A stretch of 64,000 nt of DNA, from contig OZ020308.1 in the NCBI GenBank assembly GCA_963971305.1, forward strand, positions 25,821,275-25,885,274, read 5' to 3'. Below the pieces are notes generated by a model. The model did not search any database. It saw nothing but the letters and a program-made list of their open reading frames with translations, and was not told where the DNA came from. This document shows positions 46,501-56,677 of this stretch, piece by piece. Origin of the DNA: Arcuatula senhousia (lineage: Eukaryota; Mollusca; Bivalvia; Mytilida; Mytilidae). Position 1 is the first letter of the stretch. The number at the start of each line of letters is the position of its first letter. The position numbers and the translations under genes are program-made.

Positions 46501-49500
46501 GGGATATACATAGGATTTTCGCAATTTCTATATTTGAATTCTTGTCAAATTTTATTCTGTAGATAGATTTCGATTTTACCACTACCAGGCAGAATTTATG
46601 AAAACTGTCTGCTCTTTCCAATGGAACTCTTGACAGAATGCCATTTCACCTTAGGAAATGCCAAAACTTAAATAATTCCAAAGTTACCAAATTCGTTAAC
46701 CCTAGAGTTACCATATTTGGAAACCATTACCGAATTCGGAATTTTTCTGAATTTGGAAATTTCCAGAACTGAAGTAATTCATTTTTCACGAAAATCTTGC
46801 AAAAAAGTTTCTGATGAACCGCCGCAGCCGCCGCCAGAAAGTAATACCCATGTCTATCTTCTGCGGCTATTTGTCGTAGGTGAGACAAAAATGAACGTCA
46901 GAATAGAAACAGTAAATATGGAAAGATGAAAAAAGCTTTAAACAAAAGATAATTCAGTCTTCTTTAAAAATAAGGAAAATTACCAGCAGAGTTTTCGGTA
47001 CCTACCAACTCTAGTTTCTTTGTGTGATACTTCCTCTGATGAAAATTGAACTATAAGTGCTGAAAAAATAATAACAAATTAGGTTATCTAACAGTGAATC
47101 ATATCATTTTTGTCATTATATTCTTAGGACTGGTTTCAATAAAAGATTTAAGAAAGGTGCAATTTTTTTTCAACTTTGTAAATTTAAATAAAATAGTTCT
47201 TGACATCAAATATGTCAAAGATCCTCAAGTTTCTAAAACTAGAAAGTAAAAACACTTTCCTTTTCATTCTAAGAGTCATACTCATAGGAGAAGGGGAGAT
47301 AATTAAGGTCTGTTTTTGGCCTAAATTTTAACACAAGTCTCAACCTTTGAATACTGCTGTAACTTTTTTTAACTTTTTCATTTTAAATTCGGGAGCGTCA
47401 CAGGTTAAAAAACTGCCTCATATTATTTATAAGCAGGACTTGTTTCTGGCAATAGGCGTACGCCGAATGCCGGCGGCTTATCGGCTGATCGTTTATTTCT
47501 GGTCGATGTTTTAACTGCTGATGTTTTAACTGCACATGCGCAGCGTACGCCGCTATCAGCCCGTAAATTTTGACCGGCTACAGGTAGTACTCCACAATTA
47601 ATTTATCTATCTCATTTTTGCATGTGCTCGACGTTGACTATTTTGTCCCGGGTTCTTGTAATCGCTTAAACTGCTATTTGCACTTTAAACTAGGTGGTGT
47701 TCCAAACTCCGGTCATGTTTAGTCGTGTTTAGTGCCGTATTTGGTTTCTTTGTTGTACTCGTTGCCCCTAGCAACTCTTAACATTTGTCAAAAATTTGGG
47801 GACAAAAATACGCAAAAATCGGGGTTTTGTCCTTTTTTTTAACGTTGCCAGTAGTCCAGCTTTCGGTTCAGGTGAAACGTAACATGTATGAAATGAAAGC
47901 CCGAAAATAGTCCTTTCTTTTAAGACCAAATAAACCTATCCGACTTCGGCTCTTTTTTCCGCTAAAATTGTTCAAACTTAAAAATCTAAAAATAGCACAT
48001 TTAAATTTAAGCCCATCCGCTGGTCACCATGCACAGCCGGAAGCGACGCTATATGATCATTGGCATTGATTTTTTCGAAATTATTCTTTAAAACAATAAC
48101 CGTGGATCGTAATTTTTATATAACGGGTCCAGATTTTTTATTTGTCTTGTTTTAAGACCAAAAACGAATCAATATTTTCATTTAACAAAAAAGTTCACAG
48201 GGGCCACAAACGAAAACAATACTGTGAAAAAATCCTAATTGTGGAGTACTACCATAATGCTTTTGCATTTTTTGAAAATTTAACATGAGTTGCATTTTTC
48301 TCTTCTTGAGTATGTAACCACTTGAGGAATACCGGATATTATGATTTTTTTTATGTTTTACCATAGTAACCACTGGTGACTTAAAAGTCTGGATCTCCTA
48401 GTCATTCTCCAAATATCAATTTCTATCTCTTGATATCCTAGTCAATGTCCCAATTTAAAATATTACTTCTAATTTTTTAGAACTATATTTTATATTTGGA
48501 TATTCCTTTTATTTCTTGATTTGACGTGTTTTAAATCAGAGCCTAAAATTTTATATTCGGATCTGACAATTAAATTCGAATCCGCTGATTAAATTAGAAT
48601 TCAGGCCAGTATTAGAATTGACCCTTATAAAATTAGAACTTGTCGCCGATTAAATCCAATGATGTCGTGTTTTAAATTGAATGAAGTCGTGCATTAAATC
48701 GAGTGGTGTCGTGTATTCTATTAGTGGTGTCGTGTATTAAATTAGAAGTGTCGTGTTTTAAATTAGAAGTGTCGTGTTTTAAATTAGTTGTGTCGTTTGT
48801 TATATAAGTGAATGATTTTATTTATATCCTATAATATATATTTAAAAAAAATGTTTTTATAAAAAGTCTTAAAAATGAACCTACAAATGTAAATCAGATG
48901 TTAAATGTGTGCAAAATAAATCGGTCCGGTCGATAAAAATCGAATGACGACCGGATCGAATTATTTTGCACACATTCGACATCTGATTTTTGTTCATTTT
49001 GTATAAGACTTATAAAAACATTTTTAAAATATATATGGAATATAAACAAATTAATTGATTTATATACCGTAATCAACGACACAACTAATTTAAAACCCGA
49101 CACTTTTAATTTAAATTTCAAATCATTTTCGGGTGTTTTATAAAAATAACACTTAAAAAGTTATATCTTATCATAAGATGTGTTATTCTCTTGCTTACAT
49201 CGTCACTGGGTTCAAAATGAATCGAGCTTGCATATTCATTAACTTCGAAATATTTTTTGTCATCTTATCAATAACGCCCGTAGAAAAAAAGAATGGACCC
49301 ATCATGTTGAATGATTTTATTTATATCCTATAATATATATTTTAAAAAAATGTTTTTATAAAAAGTCTTAAAAATGAACCTACAAATGTAAATCAGATGT
49401 TAAATGTGTGCAAAATAAATCGGTCCGGTCGATAAAAATCGAATGACGACCGGATCGAATTATTTTGCACACATTCGACATCTGATTTTTGTTCATTTTG

Positions 49501-50647
49501 TATAAGACTTATAAAAACATTTTTAAAATATATATGGAATATAAACAAATTAATTGATTTATATAATCAACGACACAACTAATTTAAAACCCGACACTTT
49601 TAATTTAAATTTCAAATCATTTTCGGGTGTTTTATAAAAATAACACTTAAAAAGTTATATCTTATCATAAGATGTGTTATTCTCTTGCTTACATCGTCAC
49701 TGGGTTCAAAATGAATCGAGCTTGCATATTCATTAACTTCGAAATATTTTTTGTCATCTTATCAATAACGCCCGTAGAAAAAAAGAATGGACCCACCATG
49801 TTGATAGACCTGTTTCTTACAAATTCTTAAGTTCAGTAGATAGCTGAAGGTTTAATCAAAAGGCTTTACAATTATTTTGGTACTTTTTTGAAAGCGTTTC
49901 ATTCTGCATACATAATTAGCGTGTTCGCAGGCGTTCTATTTCAGTGTAAAACTTACGATAAATTGTGTTGTGGGGTAGTTTATTTCATAGTTTCCAAATG
50001 AAATTGGTTGAACATACACAGAACAAAGATGGCAATATGTATTTGAACCTGATGCGATGGTTTTTTTAATATGTTTGCCTACCTTCACGGGGCAATGATG
50101 CTTACGAGTATACGCGACCACAGCCATTTGCCGTAGCGTATTTTCGCGGAAACAGTAGTCCCCTGTCGAACATGATTATCCTGCAGAAGCCCTGTTTATC
50201 TGTCCGGGTGCAAAGAATTTCCCATTTCCCAAGAAAAATTTTAAGCCATGTAATTAAGCAGCGTGCCTTTTTGTACCTGTCATAATATGTTAACAACCTC
50301 TCTCTCCTTTGTTTTAGATTAAAATTATAGGTTTAAGTTGATTTTAAGAAAATTAAAACTAAATTTAGTTTAATTATCTCAGGTTAATTGAAAGTCGAAT
50401 AAATAAATTTTACTTTTTGTTCTTTTTGTTTCATTCGTAAAAAATATGGTGCGCGATATTTGTGTCTCCCATAGTACCATGAAGCCGAGAATATAAGTAA
50501 TACAGATACAACTTTTTGAAAAACAAGTGAATATGTTTTGATATTGTAACCTGTTTTTTCTTCTTCGTAATTTAATTATTGATATGAATTAAGCATAAAT
50601 ATACCAACATAAATAATAAAAGAAATTACCGAAAATGTAGAGGCCAT
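34388..50647 (-). CDS. B3GLCT: B3GLCT, beta-1,3-glucosyltransferase (GT31), complete; 14 coding exons
   Basis: The family enzyme adds glucose in beta-1,3 linkage to O-fucose on thrombospondin type 1 repeats in the ER lumen. Fourteen exons splice in frame to 477 residues (human is about 500). Exons in gene order: 50605-50647, 47006-47059, 44852-44967, 43738-43817, 43200-43308, 42272-42408, 41662-41725, 41025-41138, 39467-39536, 38821-38934, 38071-38173, 37465-37590, 36710-36857, 34388-34543. Every junction keeps phase and has GT-AG ends. Landmarks: [36 protein letters not shown] (metal-binding, D329-331), [16 protein letters not shown] (catalytic region, 397-405), THVSFHKHW, and a terminal HDEL. 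The ER-retrieval tail and N-terminal hydrophobic segment agree with an ER-resident enzyme. The gene converges on the ULK gene. Confidence 0.95.
34717..35096. repeat. 29-bp minisatellite, 13 copies, in the last B3GLCT intron
   Basis: TGACCTTCAG (one copy TGACCTTAAG) starts at 34721 and recurs at exact 29-base steps to 35069. The rest of the unit is TTTCTTGTTAACTGTAACT or close variants. The last copy runs into CTTCAGTTTCATTCCCAAAG, which matches the 75-bp unit about 400 bp away. Read on the minus strand each unit contains TGAAGGTCA. Confidence 0.95.
35475..36780 (-). repeat. 75-bp tandem array amplifying the end of B3GLCT exon 13 plus its splice donor (about 17 copies)
   Basis: Unit of 75 bp (25 codons). 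On the minus strand each unit reads [21 protein letters not shown] followed by CAG|GTAAGACATGTG. The unit nearest the acceptor is the true end of exon 13. Donor G positions (plus numbering): 36709, 36634, 36559, 36484, 36409, 36334 (CAT instead of CAG), 36259, 36184, then after an in-frame TGA at 36121-36119: 36109, 36034, 35959, 35884, 35809, 35734, 35637; two decayed units end near 35560 and 35487. The first eight donors are all in one open frame from exon 13. Distal units carry a variant (AGTCATAAAG in place of AGATATATTG on plus) that makes the stop. Confidence 0.95.
36710..39536 (-). CDS. B3GLCT catalytic domain exons 9-13
   Basis: These exons encode residues 240-426. Exon 9 gives [16 protein letters not shown] and splits the Arg-Ile boundary. 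Exon 10 gives [15 protein letters not shown]. Exon 11 holds HCGK and the metal-coordinating ADDDT. Exon 12 gives LGERYGYNV and YDYITGGGG. Exon 13 holds LLSRAAVS, the catalytic DDAPDDM and [14 protein letters not shown], then CAG|GTAAGA at its first donor (36704-36709). Exon 13 is the exon whose end is amplified in the 75-bp array. Confidence 0.93.
37391..37525 (-). repeat. 59-bp duplication of B3GLCT exon 12 end and donor
   Basis: The coding copy (37465-37525) encodes [19 protein letters not shown] before GTAGGT. A diverged copy just 3' of it (37401-37464) would read [18 protein letters not shown] before GTGGAT. The offset is 59 bp, so the copy is out of frame and follows a stop; it is a decayed relic inside the intron. 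Confidence 0.8.
39202..39402. mobile_element. ~200-bp MITE, TACTGTGGATT type
   Basis: Starts TACTGTGGATTAATCTATTT and ends AATGAAACCACA. The inner CGTGGGTATCAA and TCGTGG/CCACGA arms pair imperfectly. In a B3GLCT intron. Confidence 0.5.
39688..39785 (+). repeat. Dispersed retroelement 3'-end repeat, third copy
   Basis: TTGTCCATTGCGGTTTTTCT, then ATTCCACATCTCATTATTTT. Same family as 15424, 18817 and 45480. Confidence 0.6.
40034..40603. mobile_element. 570-bp TIR element, AAAGGAGTA family, copy 2
   Basis: Left AAAGGAGTATGTTCGGAAAG, right complement AAAGGAGTATGTTCACAAAG. In B3GLCT intron between exons 8 and 9. Confidence 0.8.
41025..47059 (-). CDS. B3GLCT N-terminal domain exons 2-8
   Basis: These exons encode residues 15-239, the stem and the first, non-catalytic GT-like domain. 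Recognisable family blocks are [20 protein letters not shown] (exon 3), GAWTFFPML (exon 4), [12 protein letters not shown] (exon 5), [17 protein letters not shown] (exon 6), [11 protein letters not shown] (exon 7) and LAKYIYDKG (exon 8). Exon 2 (47006-47059) is short and poorly conserved; phase fixes it. The introns contain a 506-bp TIR element (44286-44791), a Harbinger-like MITE (41855-42042) and retroelement 3' ends. Confidence 0.92.
41855..42042. mobile_element. 188-bp Harbinger-like MITE, TAA target duplication
   Basis: GGGCTATTCCA and TGGAATAGCCC ends, TAA at 41852-41854 and 42043-42045. The same length and inner purine tract (GTCGGAAGGCAC) as the copy at 32035. A run of about 17 C at 42002-42018 lies inside. 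In a B3GLCT intron. Confidence 0.85.
42448..42671 (-). mobile_element. PLE-type retroelement 3' end, truncated
   Basis: Shares GAGTGAACTCAGGTGCT and GGAAGAGTAAGCAGTTCCTG with the PLE at 22135-22197. Its 3' end AAGCAGAGGTACCAATGGGG matches starts at 62021, 62797 and 63269. No coding part remains. Confidence 0.65.
44286..44791. mobile_element. 506-bp TIR element, AAAGGAGTA family, copy 3
   Basis: Left AAAGGAGTATGTTCAGGAAG; right complement TAAAGGAGTAGGTTTGGTTA. The ends are less alike than in copies 1 and 2. In a B3GLCT intron, 60 bp from exon 3. Confidence 0.7.
45340..45620 (+). mobile_element. Retroelement 3'-end fragment
   Basis: Contains GTTGTCCATTGTGGTTTTTC and ATTCCACATCTCATTATTTT, and ends GGTACACCTTTGCTTC, which is the 3' terminus of the PLE copy at 21969 in the opposite orientation. 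Confidence 0.6.
46256..46770. mobile_element. 515-bp TIR element with AATTCGGAAA-like motifs
   Basis: Perfect AGTTCTGGAAAT ends. AAATTCGGAAAC, AAATTTGGTAAC and GTTACCAAATTCGT recur near both ends, giving long imperfect arms. In B3GLCT intron 2. Confidence 0.65.
48661..48800. repeat. Degenerate ~21-bp tandem repeat (GTGTCGTGTTTTAAATTAGA)
   Basis: About six to seven units with TCGTGTNTTAAATT cores, in B3GLCT intron 1. Its complement reappears in the palindrome to the right (ACACAACTAATTTAAAACCC). Confidence 0.8.
48810..49803. repeat. Tandem duplication of a ~499-bp palindromic block
   Basis: Copy 1 is 48810-49308 and copy 2 is 49309-49803; they differ by very few bases (for example CCATCATG/CCACCATG and a missing CCGT near 49565). 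Each copy contains an inverted repeat centred on a short loop, with GTGTGCAAAATAA and TTATTTTGCACAC arms extending well over 60 bp. In B3GLCT intron 1. Confidence 0.92.
50605..50647 (-). CDS. B3GLCT coding exon 1: start codon and signal/anchor segment
   Basis: ATG at 50647-50645 opens [14 protein letters not shown]. The donor GTATAT leaves one G that completes an Ala codon with exon 2, giving a hydrophobic stretch into YVALIVQF. A closer donor-like GTAATT after six codons was rejected because it breaks the frame of exon 2. A weak TATA-like TTTATATC lies about 50 bases upstream on the minus strand. This exon rests on phase and signal-peptide character alone, so it is less certain than the others. 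Confidence 0.65.
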
Positions 50648-50811
50648 GCTGAAATCGGCTTTTTTCAAGATGACTAAAAGTGCAATCTAATCTAGATATA
50701 AAAGCAGAGGTATGGAGTAAAAAACTCTTATGTCAGGGATGTTCCTGATTAGCTCACCTGGTCCGTAGGTCCATAAGGGTCTCTTCTAAATGAGGTCTTC
50801 TGATTATATAT

Positions 50812-50958
50812 ACAATAATAGTACAATGACTCGACATAAAATTTTTATACGGATGAGGCTTAGAAACAGGAAAATGCGAGGGTCTCCCGAGCGTTTTCTT
50901 GTTTCGAGCCGAATTCGTATAAATACAATTTTATGTCGAGTCAGTGTACTATTATTGT
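50812..50958. mobile_element. 147-bp foldback element upstream of B3GLCT
   Basis: ACAATAATAGTACAATGACT pairs with AGTCAGTGTACTATTATTGT, and the pairing continues inward through CGACATAAAATT and GAAACAGGAAAA. Confidence 0.8.
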
Positions 50959-53261
50959 GTTTATACTGCAATATTTTGTATTTTCTTTGGAGTATTCTTT
51001 ATTTAAAAAAAACACAAATAAAAAAAATCGAAAAATGATCCTACCTCGGGCCCCTCTCCTAATATGGTCATAACACCTGTGTCGCCAGGTAAGGGGCACA
51101 CTGTATAACATGGAATGGTTTATGTACTATGACACAAATGTTCATGGTCTAAAGTAAATTAATGTAATGAAATTTGAAAAAAAAAGAATAAAAATAATAT
51201 ATTTATACTGAAGCATAAATTTAAAATTAAGAATTGAATGCTACCGTTTTTTTAACTAATATGCGCCTTACATGTAAGAATGCAGCTTAATATCATTATG
51301 CTAGAAATAAAAAAAAATAAAAATAATTGTTTTTCTTGGAATAAAATGTAATACATTTATCACAAATACATTCGGCGTTAAAAATATTAAGATTACATAT
51401 TTTTATCAAAAGTATTTTAAATTCGGGTGTTCAATTCAACGCATTAATATTTACACCTGTCAATCAAAAAGCATGTGGAGTCCGTGCAACTGCAAACTCA
51501 ACTAGCTCTCTCTATATATTGTTGTTTTTGTTTTTACTTGTAATTTATCATTGTAGCATAATGAAATATTGGTCCATTTTTGTATCCAGACTCTTTGAAC
51601 AAGTATATATATAGTATCTGCATTAAGCTATCTATTTATTATAATCTTATACTTTATTCTATTCTCTGTTATAATGTAATCATTGTAATGATGCTGCCCT
51701 TTGAGGGATCATAATTGGAAAATAAATTATGTCTTATATATTTCTTATATGTTGTTTACCGGTTTATACGGATTTGATAGTAGTTGCCTACATAAATTGG
51801 GCATATTTAATTACATGATAGAACATCCAATTATTTCCCACCCATTTTTTAAGTTTATAATTTTAATTTCACCTAACAAATACTTTTCTTGAATTTATTT
51901 ATACGGGAATAAACGGTTAATTGAATTTTGCCGATTTCAAAATTTCAAGGAGTAACCTCTCATCAACAGCATTCACGTCAAAACATTGGAAGATCAATAA
52001 CCAAAACTATGAAAATGCATTTGTACAAGTACTTGTAATCAATACCAAAATGTTCGAACAGGAAAGCCAAATCAAGGACCACGGATATCTGTATTCTAAT
52101 TCCTTGCTTCTGTCCTGACTTCTCAATCCGAGTTGCATGAAAATTTTCACATACTATCCTTTTTAAAATTATATATTAAATAATTGGTGATTTATGTGGT
52201 TTTAATCGTCATTCCGGACCATGAAAATTCTTTAACAGCATTAGGAACAAATTCGTAGAGATCTCTGCAAGAGCGAATAACCCGCTTTCGATCTGTGCTC
52301 ACTAATACCAATATTCATTTCCCCACTCATACGAAAGGTTTCTTTTATTTATACATATTTATTAGAGTTTTGATTTAATTCTTTAATGTAGCTGATGTGT
52401 CCTAGAATGCAACCCCCCCAACAAAAAAATAAAAAAACAAAAACAAAAAAACACTGTGTTTGTTTAGAGGTTGTACTGCTAATTTTGTGATTTACAAATT
52501 ATCAAGTTCCATAAAAAAATAATATAATAAGGTATCCCTTATAAAGGGGCTTGTGTGGCGGAATCTTCATGCTTGAATACCACACTATCGGTAATTAGCC
52601 AATTACCAATAAAATTCTTCTTTTCTAAATATTTGTACCATACTATATTCGACCTTGTTTTACAGCATGCCTCGGAAAGGGGCGTGTACTAAAAGTGGTA
52701 TACTGTCACTGACCCTATATCACATATCGATATACGGTCACTGTAATTTGACTGCTCAAATAGACCGATTGCAGTATAAAGAGACTTTTGTAGTGCTTAA
52801 TGAGCTGAAGGTTTAAGCAAGCAACAGCATTTTGCTTATCTGCAATGAAAACGCTATTTTTTTTTTTAAAGGGCCATGACTAATATAAGGGGGTCATCTG
52901 ACAACTTCGACTTTAAAAAGATTTTAGTAGAACTTTTGATTCCGAAATGACCTTAGATCCTTCGGATTTTTTTCGCTCTGTTAAAGTTGCTGAGTTATAA
53001 GCCATTGTATGTGATTTTACCCTATGTTCTATTTTTTGTTACAACGGTCATGATTTTTTTTATCGAATCATTTCAACTATAATGGGAATCTTTTGTCATA
53101 TATCATCCTTGCAAAGTTTCAGGTAATTGCTTAAGACATTACATAAAAGTTTACATGCTCATGGCTTTCAATAAAGGATAGTCCAATAGATGGAAACGGT
53201 AAACAACAGTTTAATCTCAGTTTGGTTTTTTTTTGTCATTTTGTCCTTTTCAGCCGGATTT

Positions 53262-53610
53262 CACGGAGTGAAAAATCCGGGTTATAAAATGTCGAGCGGG
53301 CGGAGGGGCGGCAGGTGGGCGGAGAAGAATTTCTTTGTAACAGTTTTCTCAGCAACTACTTATCACAGCCACTTGATATTTGGTATACAGCATCAAAACG
53401 TGGGACTCGATTTCAGGTCTGTCTTTTGTCTACTTCCTGTTTACTGACTTAGTTAATTTTTGACATTAATGGTCAAGAGTAGAACATTTTCGTAACAGTT
53501 TTCTCAGCAACTATTAATCACAGCCAATTGATATTTGGTATACAGCTTCAGGGTAGGGTCCAATAACGTGGGATTCGATTTCAGGCCTGTCGCTTATCTA
53601 CTGCCTGTCT
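53262..53610. repeat. Dispersed repeat, CACTTGATATTTGGTATACA family, partly doubled
   Basis: Two successive cores (53370 and 53527) with TTTCTCAGCAACTA before and GATTTCAGG after each. Same family as 18425, 21890 and 22764. Confidence 0.7.
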
Positions 53611-53780
53611 CTTTGACTCATTTTCTCCTGTAAAAAATCAAACATATTACAACTTTTTCGACTGCCTTTAGTTTGCCAGTGGTAAATCATAGTCGGTACA
53701 CGAGAATTATCAGCTACGTATAACACCGGCAAAATAACGGCGGTCCTATTGAGAAAAAAACCCTGCAAATTTGTATATAC

Positions 53781-53827
53781 CCATAGACCTGTATATTAGA
53801 ATTTTTATTTAATATACAGGTCTATGA
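53781..53827. repeat. Perfect 17-bp-stem hairpin
   Basis: CATAGACCTGTATATTA and its exact complement around a 13-base T-rich loop. Confidence 0.8.
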
Positions 53828-55447
53828 TATATCTAAGCTTTATTCTATAACTGAATCCTAAAAAAAAAAACTTTATCACACTTTTAAAATAATTTTGGTA
53901 ACGTCGTTTCCTTACATTATTCATCTCCTCATTCTCACGGCTGTATGGTTACCCCCCCCACCACCCGGGTTCCCACCGAAAAAAATAATAATAACTAGAT
54001 TTTTGCTACTTTGCTAAATTAAACAAAATTATGTATTTGTCAAGAACAAATTCATTCTACCTGCAACTTTCGTTTATTTGTCAAAATATTACAATAAACA
54101 TGATTGACTTCCGAAGGTAACAATGCCTATAATGGATATATTGTTCTTTTCTATAATATTGAAACAGTGGTTGTAGCAACCAGGGGAGATCTAACAGGGG
54201 TAGGGTCAATTTTCAAGATTTTCATGCAAATTTGTAGCATACTCAGCCTTTAGCCACGTTTCGTATCAGTCCCCTATGACCCCATCCCTTTCAAAAATAT
54301 CTTGATCCGACCCTGAGGAAGCTTCTTTTTTTTTCTAAATCAACGATAGTTTTTGATTGGAATATGATACTTCTTCTCTGCTAGATTTCTTGCACAATTC
54401 ATTATAATTAAAGTATAACGTTATGTTATAAAACATGCAGAACAACACGTACTACCGTACACCCAGTGAAAATTTTTCCTTGTTGAATTTTTAGATCTTC
54501 ATGCTGCTTAAATTGACGTAAATTGACCTGTGTTAAAAATCCTTGTAGACAAAAAAGGTCTTTCGACCGACTAGACCAGCACAACTACCACAAATAATGA
54601 CAATAAACATGGGAACATGCATTGTCATTTCGATAAATGTCCATCATCATTTATCTTATGAAATTATTACATTTAAAGTTGCTGCACGAGTTGGCCACCT
54701 GCAATTGATGCTCTTTGTATCTAACTTCAAGATGTAAACAGGACAGATATAAAGTTTTATTGCCAAAGTTTGTAAGAGAAAAGTTGTCAGATAATACTGA
54801 GAAAATAATTTCCAAGAGAATTGATACTAAACATGAAATGTAGAAAATAACAGTGTTGTTCTTGTGAAGATCTCGGATTAAACTCTGGTGTTTCTACAGT
54901 ATATTCAAATATAAATGTTTCTTCTCGTTCATTGTTTGATATTATTTTCGAAGCGTTGTATTTATTATTTTGTTTGTAATTCAATAAAATCTGAAGGATG
55001 GTGAAATATAAAAAATCAAACACCACGTGAACAGGCATTTGATATTTGTCACAATAAACAAATTTAACAGCGGGCGTCCTGTTAAAACAGGAAATTGACC
55101 AACTTTAAACTGTTAATTAGCTGACCAGAATTTATCAAAAAATTACCTTCAAATTTCTCCTCCTTTCGCTATTTAACAGTACTAACTAAGATACTATAAG
55201 GTAAGATTTGATATGAAATGTTTTAGATTTCCAAGAGGTCTATTTCTAAGTTTGAATTTGCAAAAAAAAGTAAGATTGACTTTTAACTGCTCCTTTGGAA
55301 AAATATGTGATTATTGTGATAAAAATGAAAAGAAAAATAGACTGAACAAAGCAGCAAGATATACTCTTTCCAATGATGTATATATTTCATATGTACGATT
55401 CGTTATCAAAAAGTTTATAGTACAGAAATATTTTGTACAAATATTAT

Positions 55448-55585
55448 ACAAATATAGCCTTTTAGTAGGTCGATACGAGAAAATATCGACCTGAGGCATA
55501 TCGACCTGACAACGCAGTTGGAGGTCGATATGCATATCTCAGGTCGATATTTTTCGTATCGACCGTGGTTGAAGGCTATATTTGT
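55448..55585. mobile_element. 138-bp foldback element with repeated GGTCGATA
   Basis: The outer arms ACAAATATAGCCTT and AAGGCTATATTTGT are followed inward by GGTCGATACGA/TCGTATCGACC and AATATCGACCTGAG/CTCAGGTCGATATT. Confidence 0.85.
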
Positions 55586-56542
55586 TATATTATTAATTCA
55601 ACAATTTCTTGGTAATTAAAATGTTGTGCTTACATGTAATTGTGATCTGCAAACTGTAATGACTGTAGTGATTGCAATCAATTTGTATATTGTTAAGATT
55701 TCTCATACTGAAAACCTAGCATTTCAAAAAGATTAATAGTTTTGTGTGGTAGTAAGATGGAAGAACTAACCTTTAAATTTCTATTTCATCCACTAGTGAA
55801 CTTTCAATGACTTTGGTAGCTTTTTAGGGAAAGACAGCTGACATATTCTTTATTTTGTTGATGAGACTGAATTCCCATTCCAAGAGTTGTTCAATTTCAA
55901 TTTACAATTGCCAAATCAACAAATGAACAAATCGTTGCTTGGGAATTCAGTCGTCTCTGCTGAAATTCTCATTTGAGAGTCGTTATTTGCATATGTTTAC
56001 TTAAAATTTCTGCTTTGCCTTTGGGGTGTCTTCTCGGCCGGGGAATGAAACAAATCCCAGATTCGAATGAAACACGTGACCGTGCAATATCATTTTTTTG
56101 CACGTGTCAGGTCAATATAAAAAAATATCACCAGGTCACCTGGTACGATTCAACTAATCAAATCAAGTAAAAAATATAAATTAATAATATTATAGATTAT
56201 TATATGATTGGATAGACCATTGTTACAAGTATAAATCGTGTTTTTGCTATATGTATGTGCAACGTAGAATATTTCTTGGAAGCATTTCGGTCAGTTATGC
56301 CGATTTATAATTTTTTAAATTTTTTTTTCAGAAAATGAACACTGACCTTATGATTTTATATTTTTTTGTACTAATTACTTGATCAATATTTTGATTTCTA
56401 TCATAGTCTGTGCCTGTTGAGTTGTGCAATTTAGAGTCGCGTACATCACTTTTCATGCTTGTAAAGATAGACCTGTTTATATTTCACGGCTGGTCGTCCC
56501 ATCATCAAGAAATTTGGAAGGGACTGTAAAAGCAGCAAGGCA

Positions 56543-56677
56543 ATGGACATACACCAAGAAATAAACCGAACTCAATCTACAGTAAAATCAGGGGCGGTTC
56601 AAACACCTAAGTCTTTTGAAAAGGTGAATGACTTATACGACAAAAAAAAGACAAACGGGCGGGGTCCAAAATACAAT
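56543..56677 (+). CDS. Candidate first coding exon of an unknown gene
   Basis: ATG in a good context (AAGGCAATGG) opens about 45 codons, beginning MDIHQEINRTQSTVKSGAVQ, hydrophilic and protein-like, up to AAT|GTAAGC. I do not recognise a family and find no convincing second exon. It may be a chance frame. Confidence 0.2.

Noticed and set aside
49936..50296. Minus-strand frames just inside B3GLCT intron 1 with a good-looking donor (GTAGGC)
   Set aside because: After the likely acceptor all three frames stop before the donor, and the exon 1 to exon 2 join is already in phase without it.
50624..50629. Nearer donor GTAATT for B3GLCT exon 1
   Set aside because: It leaves phase 0 and exon 2 would hit a stop at its third codon. 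The donor GTATAT keeps the frame and completes the hydrophobic segment.
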